A stretch of 47,150 nucleotides of DNA, from the NCBI GenBank assembly GCA_027858615.1, contig JAQICJ010000076.1, positions 1-47,150 of the forward strand, read 5' to 3'. Source of the stretch: Deltaproteobacteria bacterium (GTDB taxonomy: Bacteria > Myxococcota_A > Polyangia > HGW-17). A program made the position numbers and the translations under genes. The notes beneath the pieces were generated by a model. That model ran no database searches. It was given only the letters and a program-made list of their open reading frames with translations, and was not told the DNA's origin. This document shows positions 16,201 to 24,455 of this stretch, in pieces (within the stretch, counting starts at the first letter, position 1; each line of letters starts with the position of its first letter).

Positions 16201-19200
16201 TAGGTTCTGATTAACCAGTCCCAGGACTCGGTAATGGTGGCAATGCGTTCGATTTCTTCGAGTGATTTGGGATTTCTCGGTTCGAATTTGAGAGCTCGCC
16301 CGACTGCTGCCAGTGCTTCCTCGGGTTTCATGAGGTTTGTTTCATGAAGTTCAACAATCCGATGAAGTTGACGAACCTTTTCAAAAGAATCTTCATTCTG
16401 TTCAACCATTACTTCCAGAACTTCAACCAGATTTTCCGGTTCTTCCATTCTGGTGTAAAATTCATCAAGTTTTCTGGCGGCATCCAGTCTGACTTCAGAT
16501 GGATATTCGATTTCTGCAGTATCCAGCTCTTCATTGTTTTTGCCACCATTCATGATTCTGGCGAGAGAGGAAATGATTTCGGTGTTGTTGGGATCGAAAT
16601 CCAGAGCTTCCCTGAGGAGGGGAACTGCTGTTTCAGGTTCTTTCAACTCCAGTTCATAAATATTTGCCAGTCTTAATTTGTAGGAAGCTCGTTCAGCATC
16701 ACTTTCAGCATTGCCAATTTCAGCTTCCAGAATATTGATCAACTGTTGCCACTTGCCGACTCTCTCGTAAAGGGCATCAAGGTAACCGAGGGCATTACTG
16801 TCCATGGGATCTTCATCAATAATCTTTTCGAAGGTCTCAATGGCCTTTTCGGTATCATTCATGTTGGTGTCATACATTTGACCAGCAACAAAAAGCATGG
16901 ATTTGCGTTCTTCAAGTGAGGGTGCAAGATCGGCTTTTTTGCTGTATATATCTTCGAGATTTTCCCATTGTTCTCCATTAACAAAAATGGATTCCAGAGC
17001 ATCAAGAGCCCTCATCTCGGTGTCGTCAATTTCCAGGATAAGACGATAGGTTTTAACAGCTCCCGGTTCGTTTTCAAGATGTTGCATTTGAATATCGGCT
17101 GCTTTGAAGGCAAGCTCTTTCTTTTTCTGGATGTCGAAAACCATTTCAACTTTGCGCAGAATGGTTTCGACCTGTTTTTCCAGATTACCGCTGTCTATAT
17201 AGAGTTGTTCCAGAGAATCTATGGTGGGAAGATGATCCAGCTTAATATCAAGAACCTTGTTGTAAGCCTTGGCAGCCCTGTCAATATCGCCAACTGCAGT
17301 TGCCAGCAATTCGGCAATTCTGGTCTGAAGCATCAGGGATACTTCAACATCATCGTTTTCTTCGATCTTTTTGGAGTAAAGGTCAAAAAGTGCTTCCCAG
17401 TTTTCAGTAACCTGGGACAACCTTTCCAGATGTTCACGGGTTTCCTCGTGTCGGGGTCTAATCTCAAAAGCTCCTCCGTAGGCTTTGAAAGCATTTTCCA
17501 ATTCCTCGAGGGAATCTTCGTAAAGACCGGCTATTTTGTGTTGCAATTCGATTTGTTCTTCGGGATCGAAAGACTTGTCCTTGATGATTCTATAGATTTT
17601 GATGAGGTTATTCCACTGGGACAAGACCTGATAAATAGGTTCAAGGATTTTGACCACGGTCAAGGCATAATCTTCACTGTCAAGCAGTGATTCCAGCGCG
17701 GCTATGACATCTGAATCTTCAGGTTCAATTTCAAGGGCATTTTTCCAGGTTTCAATGGCAATTGCTGTTTCTTCCAGCTTTTCATGCTGCAATTTTGCCA
17801 ATCTTTTAAAAAGTTCCAGCTTTTCATCAGGTTCGAAAGTCAGTTCAAGCTGCCTGTTGAGATTGTCTGCCAATTCAATCCACATTTCCAGTTTGGAATA
17901 AAGATGATCCAAAGCATGCAGAGCTTCGATATTATCGCTTTCTTCCCCCAGAATTTCTTCGTAGATCTCACTGGCTTCTTTGGCTTTATCAAGTTTTTCG
18001 TCCAGAAGTTTACCACAACGGAAACGTAATTGCTGGCGTTCTTCCAGATCTTGAGCCAGTTCCAGTTCTCTTCTGGAAATTTCGAGAAGAGACTCCCAGT
18101 TTTCTTCTTCGGAATATAGTATCTCCAGAGCCTTGAGAATATCCTGATTCATGGAATCAAGTTCGAGAGCTGCCCGGTAATTGGCAATAGCTTCTTCTTT
18201 TTTGTTGAGCTGGGTGTTGGCTATTTCGGCGCAACGAATATGGAGAAGTTTGCTCACTTCGGGGATGATCATTTCATCTTCGAGTACTTCTGTATAGACC
18301 TTGAAAACTTCATCCCATTTTTCTTCAATGGAAGCTATCTGTTCGAGATTTTCGCGTGCTTCTTCAGATTCAGGTTTATGCTGTACCGCACTGGAATAGG
18401 CTTCAAAGGCCTTGTCAATATTGGCAAGGTTTTCCGACCATATTTTACCTGTGGTCAACAACAATTCCAGTTTTACAATTGGATCAGACTCAGTTTCGGC
18501 CTGAATTTCATGTACCTGCACCAAATCTTTAAACTGCTCAAGTTCGGTGTAAACAGGTTCGAGAATATCCGCAGCTTTGCGTTTGTTGTCAATATCTTCG
18601 TCCTGGAGATGATTTTCAAGGGCTTTCCTCGCACCCTGATGTTTGGAATCCCACTCGAGTACTTGCTTGTAACCTTCAATGGCACCGAAAATATTATCGA
18701 GTTTTTCTTCCTGTAATTGGGACCATCTGAACTTGAATTCAATTTTTTGTTCATCTTCTTCAGTGAATTCCAGTTCTCTTTCGAGAATACTTGAAAGCTC
18801 CATCCACATTTCGAGACGTTGGTATAAATTGTCCAGTTGCCCCAGGGAATTGATGTCATCGGGTACGATGTCAAGTACTGCATTATAGCAAGTAACAGCT
18901 TCTTCAGGCTTTTCGAGAAGACCGTCAAAAATTTCGGCTTTTTTCCAATAAAGATCTTTTATTTCTTCGTCATCAAGGGAGAGTTCGATTTTTCTGGTGT
19001 AAATATCGAGGAGTTTGTTCCACCCTTCCTTGCTGCGATAGATTCGTTCGCAAGCATCAAGAGCTGCCTGGTTGGAATCTTCAATTTCCAGAATAGCCAA
19101 AGCAGTTTTCAGGGCGCCTTCGTTGTCGTCAAGTTCTTCTTCCTGGGCTTTGAGAACGACTTTCATGAGGGGAAGCAGTTCCAATTGATCGGTAAATTTG

Positions 19201-20792
19201 TCATAAGAAGAAGTGTAGGTTTCGACAAGTTTGTCCCAGCCCTTTTTAACTCCAAGCGCCAACTCTTCGATTTTTTCGCGGATATCAACTCTTTGAGGCT
19301 CGATTTCAAAAGATTTGAGATACCATTCAAAACTTGATTCCTTGTCATTGAGATGCTCGTTGTAGATATGGGCAAGCTCTTCCATGCGATCTCGTTTTAG
19401 ATCTTCTTCCTGGGTGTTATTGATGCGTATTTCAAGAACATCCGGAAGATTTCTGAATTGCTCTTCGGCTTCATATAATTCGATGAGAGCATTGGCAGCT
19501 TCGAGATTTTCCTTGTCAATTTTGAGCAGACTTTCATATGCTTTGATGGCGTGTCTGACATCGTTGAGAGTGTCTCTCCAGAGACGAGCTTCTCGGAAAA
19601 GCAAAGCCACTTTGTCTTCGTCTTCTTTTTGTTTGCGAACCTCCTGGGAAATAATCCTGATAAATTCAGACAATTTATCCCATTGGGTATAGAGGGCTTC
19701 CAGCTCATCCCATTCGCTGTCATCTACCAGTAGTTTTTTAAGTGAATCCTGTGCCCGGCGTTCTTCAGGTTGGAGTTCGAGCAATTTACGCCAGATTACT
19801 TTGGCTTTTTCGGAATCATTGAGTTTGCGTTCGTAAATAGGGGCAATTTTAAGGCAGGTTTTGACCATGCTGTCTTCATCGACCATGAGCTCAAGCTTGC
19901 GCTCGGCGATTTCGGTCATTTTTTCGTAGTTGCGTGCTTTTTCGTAGAGGTTTTCCAGCTCTTCGAGAGCTTCAATATTTTCGGGATCCAGTTCAACTAC
20001 ATCTTCCCATAACTCAATAAGGGTTTCCGGTTTGCGGATTTTGGAAGAGGCCATCTGAGCCAACTCAATGGATTTTTCTTTGACCAGTTCGGAATCTGAA
20101 ATATTTTCCATTTCGGTTTTGGAAAGTTCGATCAGTTTGTCAAATTTGCGCCCCTGTTCATACATTTCTTTGAGTTTGGCGATTGCTGTTTTGTTGGTCG
20201 GATCCAATTCGAGAAGTTTTTCGTAGGTATTGATGCCTTCTCTTTTGTTGTGGAGCTTATCTTCGTATAATTCGGCCATGGCTTCGAGCAACTCGATCTT
20301 TTTGGTTTCGTCTTCGAGAGCTTCAAAACGCTTGTCGTAAACCTTGGCTAAATCAGGCCATCTGTTCATGTCGCCAATTACCTGAACCAGTTCTTCGAAA
20401 ATATCATCGTCGTCAGGAACTATATCCATGAGCTTTTTGTAGGTTTTGACCACTTTGGGCATGATCTTCATTTCATCCCGCAGAACCGGGATAGTGGCTT
20501 TAAGCAGGTTGACGGAGTCTTGTTTGCGATCTTCGTCGAGTTTTTCGGCAACTTCTTTGAGGTTGTCTACATATTGCTTCCAGCGACCCATTTCTTTGTA
20601 GACTTCAGCCTGTTTCAACTTGATTCCCAGAAAATCAGGATTATCTCTTACAATTTTACTCCAACTGCTGAGTGCCCTTGAAGTATTGCCTTCTTCAAGG
20701 AAGTTATTAGCTTCATCAATTTTGTTTTGAAGTTCTTCGTCGTAAGTTTCTTCAATTTCGATAACAAAATCCTGAATTTGATAGTCAGCCAC
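10269..20792 (-). CDS. Giant cytoplasmic TPR protein (about 3507 residues) with a C-terminal non-TPR domain
   Basis: A single uninterrupted gene built almost entirely from tetratricopeptide-like helical repeats. Conserved 'LLELDPTN', 'VVELDPEN', 'LLKIDKEN' and 'LEIDxxN' signatures recur every 72 residues near the N-terminus, so the unit is a double TPR with a typical 'A..LE.LY....W..L' second half. The array runs to about residue 3150. The last ~350 residues differ ('AYLRGICGALSSTVAMLKGRP', 'KMFFWVYQYMGLKVRPELYVL', 'ELVYLIAKELTYIKPEYYLL'); the last phrase occupies the place where metallopeptidase-like domains carry HExxH, but zinc ligands are absent. There is no signal peptide, and the protein is strongly acidic. 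The start is GTG 20792, five bases after GGAGG; the upstream in-frame extension has no site. A large scaffold or alpha-solenoid is the likely role; partners are unknown. The stop codon is supplied by repeat copy B. Confidence 0.9.
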   Translation of the reverse strand: MADYQIQDFVIEIEETYDEELQNKIDEANNFLEEGNTSRALSSWSKIVRDNPDFLGIKLKQAEVYKEMGRWKQYVDNLKEVAEKLDEDRKQDSVNLLKATIPVLRDEMKIMPKVVKTYKKLMDIVPDDDDIFEELVQVIGDMNRWPDLAKVYDKRFEALEDETKKIELLEAMAELYEDKLHNKREGINTYEKLLELDPTNKTAIAKLKEMYEQGRKFDKLIELSKTEMENISDSELVKEKSIELAQMASSKIRKPETLIELWEDVVELDPENIEALEELENLYEKARNYEKMTEIAERKLELMVDEDSMVKTCLKIAPIYERKLNDSEKAKVIWRKLLELQPEERRAQDSLKKLLVDDSEWDELEALYTQWDKLSEFIRIISQEVRKQKEDEDKVALLFREARLWRDTLNDVRHAIKAYESLLKIDKENLEAANALIELYEAEEQFRNLPDVLEIRINNTQEEDLKRDRMEELAHIYNEHLNDKESSFEWYLKSFEIEPQRVDIREKIEELALGVKKGWDKLVETYTSSYDKFTDQLELLPLMKVVLKAQEEELDDNEGALKTALAILEIEDSNQAALDACERIYRSKEGWNKLLDIYTRKIELSLDDEEIKDLYWKKAEIFDGLLEKPEEAVTCYNAVLDIVPDDINSLGQLDNLYQRLEMWMELSSILERELEFTEEDEQKIEFKFRWSQLQEEKLDNIFGAIEGYKQVLEWDSKHQGARKALENHLQDEDIDNKRKAADILEPVYTELEQFKDLVQVHEIQAETESDPIVKLELLLTTGKIWSENLANIDKAFEAYSSAVQHKPESEEARENLEQIASIEEKWDEVFKVYTEVLEDEMIIPEVSKLLHIRCAEIANTQLNKKEEAIANYRAALELDSMNQDILKALEILYSEEENWESLLEISRRELELAQDLEERQQLRFRCGKLLDEKLDKAKEASEIYEEILGEESDNIEALHALDHLYSKLEMWIELADNLNRQLELTFEPDEKLELFKRLAKLQHEKLEETAIAIETWKNALEIEPEDSDVIAALESLLDSEDYALTVVKILEPIYQVLSQWNNLIKIYRIIKDKSFDPEEQIELQHKIAGLYEDSLEELENAFKAYGGAFEIRPRHEETREHLERLSQVTENWEALFDLYSKKIEENDDVEVSLMLQTRIAELLATAVGDIDRAAKAYNKVLDIKLDHLPTIDSLEQLYIDSGNLEKQVETILRKVEMVFDIQKKKELAFKAADIQMQHLENEPGAVKTYRLILEIDDTEMRALDALESIFVNGEQWENLEDIYSKKADLAPSLEERKSMLFVAGQMYDTNMNDTEKAIETFEKIIDEDPMDSNALGYLDALYERVGKWQQLINILEAEIGNAESDAERASYKLRLANIYELELKEPETAVPLLREALDFDPNNTEIISSLARIMNGGKNNEELDTAEIEYPSEVRLDAARKLDEFYTRMEEPENLVEVLEVMVEQNEDSFEKVRQLHRIVELHETNLMKPEEALAAVGRALKFEPRNPKSLEEIERIATITESWDWLIRTYDEVIENLEMDEDKIFFQLKIARILEQEQARPKDAIERLVKVKELDPVHPQALEGLDRLYEIENMWPELSEILQLRIENAVDLEVIQELRYKQAKINLEYLNNHEKAVETLQALLEEAPEHEGGRNSLEVLLEQGILHERVYRILEPIYRRDEKWEKVVEFTEMELKFVNELEARIPLFKSMCEIYENYLFDAESAFRTYARILEETVDDVETCDKLEELAASLSLWIDLTEVYEKVAKNLTEQLGNDPENEDLRESIIRIWLKAARVYEEELQNPAGAENSNLEVLKLEKYNFKALESLDRIYTANNMYAELADTLRKRAESTEDSYEKIQFLFRLARLCEESLQDYNRAIIALEDIYKEESDNMESLESLERLQFQLQNWKDLFNVYDRMTNIFSSDEDRADAISRMAKISSDGLNDPVNAKTLWMKVLDVREEDACALKELAFLAEQDENWEATVDFLDRITQASYEISEQVDAYLNLGRVSLEHLDDHRKAMDAYLNVRSIDPDNLEALDKLSFIYEESQAWEELVEVLETLVRAGAQSMEAVVLRDKYARIGQIEKEYLVRTDRAITAYEKVLDYVEGDKEALEALELLYTQDESWNDTIRILGEKFKITPEKEQKIAIMLQVAQLWENKLDEKAATTKAYQRILSIEPLHKEAFDNLERLYTELSDWDNLVELYLHKFENLGGQEEVIPDENKKPLAVILQKLAAIYEEKMNDRKQAWEILADAFFILPTDNKTARKLEAITAIEENWDELIGMYEDNIAAIDDRKIKCDLLVKTGRWYCEQLEDLDKASEVLKRALKFDSTNGAVHLVLAEVHRRNNSISEYILSLKKALDIETKKELKYDAAMELAHVHEKEFGDLNEAIRYYTVAYDSQPEKPQPVASLERLYEETENWRELINILWDKVEKSEDPEEILDLKLKIAELLDDRRQTPSKAVDVLKGILDERPDHLPTMRTLERLYDKIGDMEEYLALLETQMDYITNDDERAAKYHQMAAVWEEHYEKIEKAMECYENIITINDRDESAFRNLARLYRQEKKWTEYIDVLYRHIDSTFDPKEKVRLYKSAAEVLDKELQEPERAIDAYNAILNEEEEDIDALKALSRLYENQEDWDNSLYISKKLVNLIDDEKDKVEIYHRLGKISEHHLGNTSEAERLFAEALALNPSYLESLNELSSIYEQRGDWIKATRMLEKAQEHTANVVDKTNYLFQAGKIYTLHLEEPSKAINLFDECLDLDPEHVEAAYLYVDILWDEKEYEKMLPHLQMLVRKYKTRDDIDKDKLQRIYYRYGVASKEVGNFKKALEAFKMAADVQRPSFPILKGLAETYKKLGKWNDAFNSYKQILVSQQQNIGEELFVDIYSNLGTIKFEQKDYRRALNFYEKALEAEPDHRETLEALIKLYEKENNYKMVAETMEKVVETIDDVSEKVKYLQQLGEFYQNKVKEPKAAIRAYARAYKLDDSNTLLVMELIELYNQTEQWKKTVKLMKIMAERETIPKIKAQYLYGIAGICRKYIKSFDDAIEFYNASLDEDCSMDNLKSFQYIDKILTKRKDWKMQERNYRKMIKRLMSTEEDMDALVVNFWDNLAEIYRSRMRDFEMAIATFETANKIDFSLERTEKLAELYEHNEDLDNAARMYQKILEEDALNTDALGHLYEIYYNSNEYDKAWCIAAVLTSIKAADADKMGFYEQYKPGREFNAPKSVLNGEYWKSFIYNPSEDAYLRGICGALSSTVAMLKGRPHAQWNLDPSQQADPNVEGPTFTKMFFWVYQYMGLKVRPELYVLQNSRGGMGHFVANDNNQMIPMMTVGQDLLHGKMEKELVYLIAKELTYIKPEYYLLKVVGSIGEFNGLVLGAIRMANNQIQLKGDQNVINQTAGQLNNILPPQSKEYLIATIQRMISKNHMPDVSKYVKDVERTANRAALTIVQDLETAIGVAQSEPMNQGGMSIKEKKKAILNFASSEKYFELRRLLGVRVEDN

Positions 20793-21379
20793 GGTATCCT
20801 CCACAAATAAAATGAGTGAACGTTCAAAAGGTAATTCTGCCTGTGTTCTGAATGAGAGAAAACTGCAATTGTCCGGGCAAGTGATTGCACCGGGTATCGG
20901 GAAAAACTGATACAGGCTTGCAGCCAATCTGCAAAACTGAACTTGTGGCAGATGAACCTTAACGGTAATATATTTATTTCTGATCTTCCAGTTTAAAAAT
21001 GGATGTCAGTTGAACACATTGAAAAAACGACTCCAGCAGGAGAATGTTTTGCATAAATGATATTCCGATTATGAACGGAATATCAAACAAATAACGCAAT
21101 GGGAAAAGCTCTTGAAAAGTAATGTAATCAACGGCAAACATTGCCAGAATATCAGGACTTGAATTTATATCATAATAAATGCTTGCAAACAATCTAAAAC
21201 TGACTTGGATTTTCCATTGAATCAGGTTGAATTGACTCGGAGACAACTGCACCAGAAACTGGTTTCTGATGTTCAAAAGCATAAAACAAACTGTGAAAAC
21301 CAAGGGATATTTTTGACTAATTACGAAAATTGATTGTTTCTGGGCGGGTTCCCGCGAGGGTGAACGAAGATTGAACAAT
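20793..21379. other. Intergenic stretch with no supported gene
   Basis: This is about 590 bp between the giant TPR start and repeat copy C. A 134-codon reading frame on the minus strand (20974-21378) begins at a TTG without a ribosome site, at the repeat edge, and its hydrophobic translation shows no family motif, so I do not call it. Weak inverted repeats such as ATTCCG...CGGAAT (about 21061-21080) are present. The TPR promoter must lie here, but no convincing -35/-10 pair stands out. Confidence 0.5.
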
Positions 21380-21545
21380 TAGTTCCCATCCAAAAAAGGA
21401 GGTCACAGTCTGGAACGCGGAATTTGAATTGATCTGCTTTGTTGTAACTTCTTGAAATAGTGTCAACTATGTCGGCGAAGTTATTCCGCGCATCTGTGGC
21501 AAACTTCTTCACCAGTCAAAAACACCACTTCTGGGATGGGAACTA
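21380..21545 (+). repeat. 166-bp TIR element, copy C
   Basis: The best-preserved copy: a perfect 12-bp terminal inverted repeat, TAGTTCCCATCC (21380-21391) with GGATGGGAACTA (21534-21545), total 166 bp, the same length as copy B. The internal 7-bp stem is TAACTTC (21445-21451)/GAAGTTA (21477-21483). A further possible stem, CGCGGAA (21416-21422) with TTCCGCG (21484-21490), is specific to this copy. The right end is seven bases before the stop codon of the minus-strand histidine kinase gene. No ORF. Confidence 0.87.
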
Positions 21546-21552
21546 GTTAAAA

Positions 21553-23352
21553 TTAAGGAGTCATTGACGTCTGGTGATGATTCAATTGCATTTTGCAGAG
21601 TTTGATTTTGATCTTATTTGTTTGATCTGGATTTTTTTCTATATTAAAGGTGCCGTCAAAAGAATTTATCAGTTTGAAAATGAGCATCATTCTGAAATCT
21701 GAACTTTTCCAACTTAAAAGGTGATCCCGTTGAGATAATAGTTCAAGATATTGCAGATCTCCTGCCAAGCTCGGGCATTGCTCACAAAGGGGAAAATCCG
21801 GACCTTCTAACTGAAAAACCAGTTCGTCGTGAGCAGGGAAGGAAACCTTGAATTCAATTTTTTTTCCCTTGGAGGAATGCCTGATTGCCACTGACAACAA
21901 AGAAAAAATAATCTGCCTCAACTTCAATTGATCGGTATGGAGAATCACATTTTTTTCCCGGGGAAGGGAAAAATCAAGTTCCAAGTTTTTTTGCAGTGCT
22001 TTATTTTGCCATTGTCTGATGGTACTGTTGAAAAAATCTATAAAATTAAATTTATTGGAAACCAGCCGGGACTTCTCACTGTCAAGACGAGTCATGGTGA
22101 AAAGATCTCTGATCAAAACCAGCAATTGATTGCCTGATTCGATTATTTCATTGATAACTGTCTTCTGCTCCTGTTTGAGGGGGCCCAGAGAATCATCTTC
22201 AAGAAGCTGGGCAAGCCCCAGAACTGCATTGAGGGGAGTGCGCAGTTCATGGGAAATATTAACGAGGAAACTGGTTTTCATTTCGGATGTTCTGAGCAGC
22301 AACCTGTTATTTCGTTCTATTACCAGGGTCTGTTCTTCAAGTTTTGCCTTTTGTAGGCGCAGATCTCTATATTGTTTTATACTATTAAAAACAATAGCTA
22401 ATTGCTGGATCAAAGGTTCAAAAAAATTTTCCAGTCGGTCTTTTGAAGGCTGAGATGTAAAAGCCAAGGTAAGTATTCCTGTCATCTGTCCTCTGTACTG
22501 CACCGGAAAAGAAATAACGCTGGCTGGTCTCCAACGTCCCAGGGGAGTCTGGAGTTCCATGTTGAGCCCTGCACAATTCAAATTGAGAACTTTGCGACTT
22601 CTGGTTTTGATAATTTCTGCAAAAATTCCCCCTTGAGTTGAAATGTGGTCGGGCAGAGAATGCTCAAAGCCATTATCTGCAAAAAGCTGGAATTGGGACT
22701 CCTGTTTTTGATAGCGATAAAAGGAAGAAACATTTGAAATCCCCATCTCCGAAAGCAATTGCAAAAAACCGTCCATTAGTTCTTTGGTATCCCAGATGGA
22801 ATTGAAAAAATAAACAAAGCGGGTAAAAAGATGAAATTGATCGGCAATTTCTTTGTGCTTTTCTTTGATTTGAGCGAGTTGGAGCAATAGATTATCTACC
22901 AGAGAAGCTTGACTGAATAATTTTTGTTGAAGATGAACTTTCTCTTTTAAGCAGTCAGATTCATCTAAGGAATTGAGATGAAAAATCAGCAGCAGCAGAG
23001 GATTTTGCTGATTTTGTTCAAGGAGGACAAAACGTCCTTCAACCTGAATGAATTGTTCTTTTTGGTTGGAAATATATAAATAGCGTTTGAGTAACTCCTT
23101 GCTATCTTGGAGTTTTTCAATAATTTTAGTTAATGAGAAAGAAGTTTCTCCTTGAAGAATAGCCTGAAGGGGATCTTTGACAAAAAGCACTTCGCTCCCG
23201 AAAATATCGGCAAAATTGCCACTGCAATTAAGAAATTGAGCCTCTTCATCATAAAGCAAAAATACAGAGTCCGGGTACAACTTGCGAAGCACAAATAATT
23301 TGTCTTTAGTTTGATTGGAAATTTTGGGAGAATTGCCACTGAGAAGCTTCAT
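21553..23352 (-). CDS. PAS-GAF histidine kinase-like protein with degenerate ATPase domain
   Basis: A 599-residue cytoplasmic sensor: a PAS-like region (about 20-130), a coiled linker, a GAF-like region (about 175-325, 'FPVQYRGQMTGILTLAF'), a HisKA domain with an intact H-box 'FLVNISHELRTPLNAVLGL' (His368), then a HATPase_c remnant. The N-box place reads 'LRQIIFSLLSVAIRHSS', with Val488 where the Mg-ATP-binding Asn is expected, and no DxGxG (G1) or GxGxGL (G2) box is visible afterwards. Autophosphorylation is therefore doubtful; it may receive phosphate on His368 or signal by conformation. Its ATG overlaps the HD-GYP regulator stop by 4 nt, making it the third gene of a signalling operon. The reading frame is open throughout, so this is not a recent pseudogene. 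Confidence 0.87.
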   Translation of the reverse strand: MKLLSGNSPKISNQTKDKLFVLRKLYPDSVFLLYDEEAQFLNCSGNFADIFGSEVLFVKDPLQAILQGETSFSLTKIIEKLQDSKELLKRYLYISNQKEQFIQVEGRFVLLEQNQQNPLLLLIFHLNSLDESDCLKEKVHLQQKLFSQASLVDNLLLQLAQIKEKHKEIADQFHLFTRFVYFFNSIWDTKELMDGFLQLLSEMGISNVSSFYRYQKQESQFQLFADNGFEHSLPDHISTQGGIFAEIIKTRSRKVLNLNCAGLNMELQTPLGRWRPASVISFPVQYRGQMTGILTLAFTSQPSKDRLENFFEPLIQQLAIVFNSIKQYRDLRLQKAKLEEQTLVIERNNRLLLRTSEMKTSFLVNISHELRTPLNAVLGLAQLLEDDSLGPLKQEQKTVINEIIESGNQLLVLIRDLFTMTRLDSEKSRLVSNKFNFIDFFNSTIRQWQNKALQKNLELDFSLPREKNVILHTDQLKLRQIIFSLLSVAIRHSSKGKKIEFKVSFPAHDELVFQLEGPDFPLCEQCPSLAGDLQYLELLSQRDHLLSWKSSDFRMMLIFKLINSFDGTFNIEKNPDQTNKIKIKLCKMQLNHHQTSMTP

Positions 23353-24455
23353 GTATTTTCCGGTTTAAACCGCCGGGCTACGTCAATAAATTGCTCCTCG
23401 AGTTCAAGAAAAGCATCGACTACTTCCGGCTGAAAATGCTGCCCCTTTTCTTCAACTATTATAGATTTGGCCTTTTCATGGGAAAAACCGGGTTTGTAAA
23501 CCCTTTTGGAGCGCAAAGCATCATACACATCAGCCAAAGCTACAATCCGGGCACAGAGAGGGATATCCAAGCCTTTCAGTCCTTTGGGATAACCTTTACC
23601 GTTCCACTTTTCATGGTGATAAAAAGCCACATTGCAGGCAATTTGCAGATAATCCCCGGGATTATTTAGCTCGTTCATGGCATCCTGAAGGGTTTGGCCT
23701 CCCAAAATAGTATGTGTTTTCATGACTTCAAATTCTTCTTTGGTAAGCCGGCCGGGTTTGAGCAGAATGTTATCGGGAATACCAACCTTGCCTATGTCAT
23801 GTAATACTGCAACTTTTTTGAGGGTTTTGGGAAAAGAGGAGTCCAAGATGAAACCATCTATTCCCAACAGTTTCTGGGCCAGTATCTGGCTGTAGCGGCT
23901 CATTCTTTCGAGGTGATCTCCAGTTTCAGGATCCCGTGATTCTGCCAGCCTGGCAAGACAGAAGGCAATGACATCCTGGGTTTCCCTGAGAGCTATAGTA
24001 CGCTCCTTAACCTTGGTTTCGAGATTTTCGGCATAGTTATTGAGCTGTTTCTGATATTTGCGCAAAGAAAGATGAAGCTTCACTCTGGCCAGCAATTCGC
24101 GTTTCTGGAAGGGCTTGATGAGATAATCTGCAGCTCCCATTTCCAGAGCCTTGATTTTTTGATCATCTTCCATAATAGCAGTGAGGATGATTACAGAAAC
24201 CAACTCATGGCCGGGAATTTCCTGCATTTTTTCCAAAACTTCAAAACCGTTACAGACGGGCATCATGAGATCGAGCAGTACCAGATCGATTTTCCGGGTT
24301 TTGATGATCTCAAGAGCATCTTCACCGTTTACTGCTTTGAAAATGTTTACCCCAAGATTTTTGAGACTGAGAGAAACTACTTTGACATTGAGAATTTCAT
24401 CATCGACTATTAAAATTGATTGTCGTCCATTGGAGGCTGGAGGTTGGGAGTTCAT
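23349..24455 (-). CDS. Response regulator with HD-GYP c-di-GMP phosphodiesterase output
   Basis: About 368 residues. The receiver domain (about 12-130) has the acidic pocket 'VDDE', phosphoacceptor Asp in 'LVLLDLMMP', 'ILTA' and 'IKPF'. A coiled linker leads to the HD-GYP domain (about 160-350) with 'HDIGKVGIPD', 'HTILGGQTL', 'AFYHHEKWNGKGYP' and 'VALADVYDAL'. HD-GYP enzymes hydrolyse cyclic di-GMP (some act on cGAMP); the HD and GYP residues are present, so activity is likely. The start ATG 24455 overlaps the upstream stop by one base (TAATG); an ATG four codons earlier lacks a ribosome site. Cotranslation with the DUF4388-like gene and the kinase-like gene suggests one pathway converting a sensed signal into c-di-GMP breakdown. 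Confidence 0.93.
   Translation of the reverse strand: MNSQPPASNGRQSILIVDDEILNVKVVSLSLKNLGVNIFKAVNGEDALEIIKTRKIDLVLLDLMMPVCNGFEVLEKMQEIPGHELVSVIILTAIMEDDQKIKALEMGAADYLIKPFQKRELLARVKLHLSLRKYQKQLNNYAENLETKVKERTIALRETQDVIAFCLARLAESRDPETGDHLERMSRYSQILAQKLLGIDGFILDSSFPKTLKKVAVLHDIGKVGIPDNILLKPGRLTKEEFEVMKTHTILGGQTLQDAMNELNNPGDYLQIACNVAFYHHEKWNGKGYPKGLKGLDIPLCARIVALADVYDALRSKRVYKPGFSHEKAKSIIVEEKGQHFQPEVVDAFLELEEQFIDVARRFKPENT

Noticed and set aside
20974-21378. 134-codon minus-strand ORF upstream of the giant TPR gene
   Set aside because: It starts at TTG at the edge of repeat copy C, has no ribosome site and no family motif, and its hydrophobic composition is what AT-rich non-coding DNA gives.
21553-23352. 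Histidine kinase as a pseudogene
   Set aside because: The frame is intact for 599 codons, the gene is overlapped with its partner, and the PAS, GAF and HisKA parts remain well formed; loss is limited to ATPase motifs.
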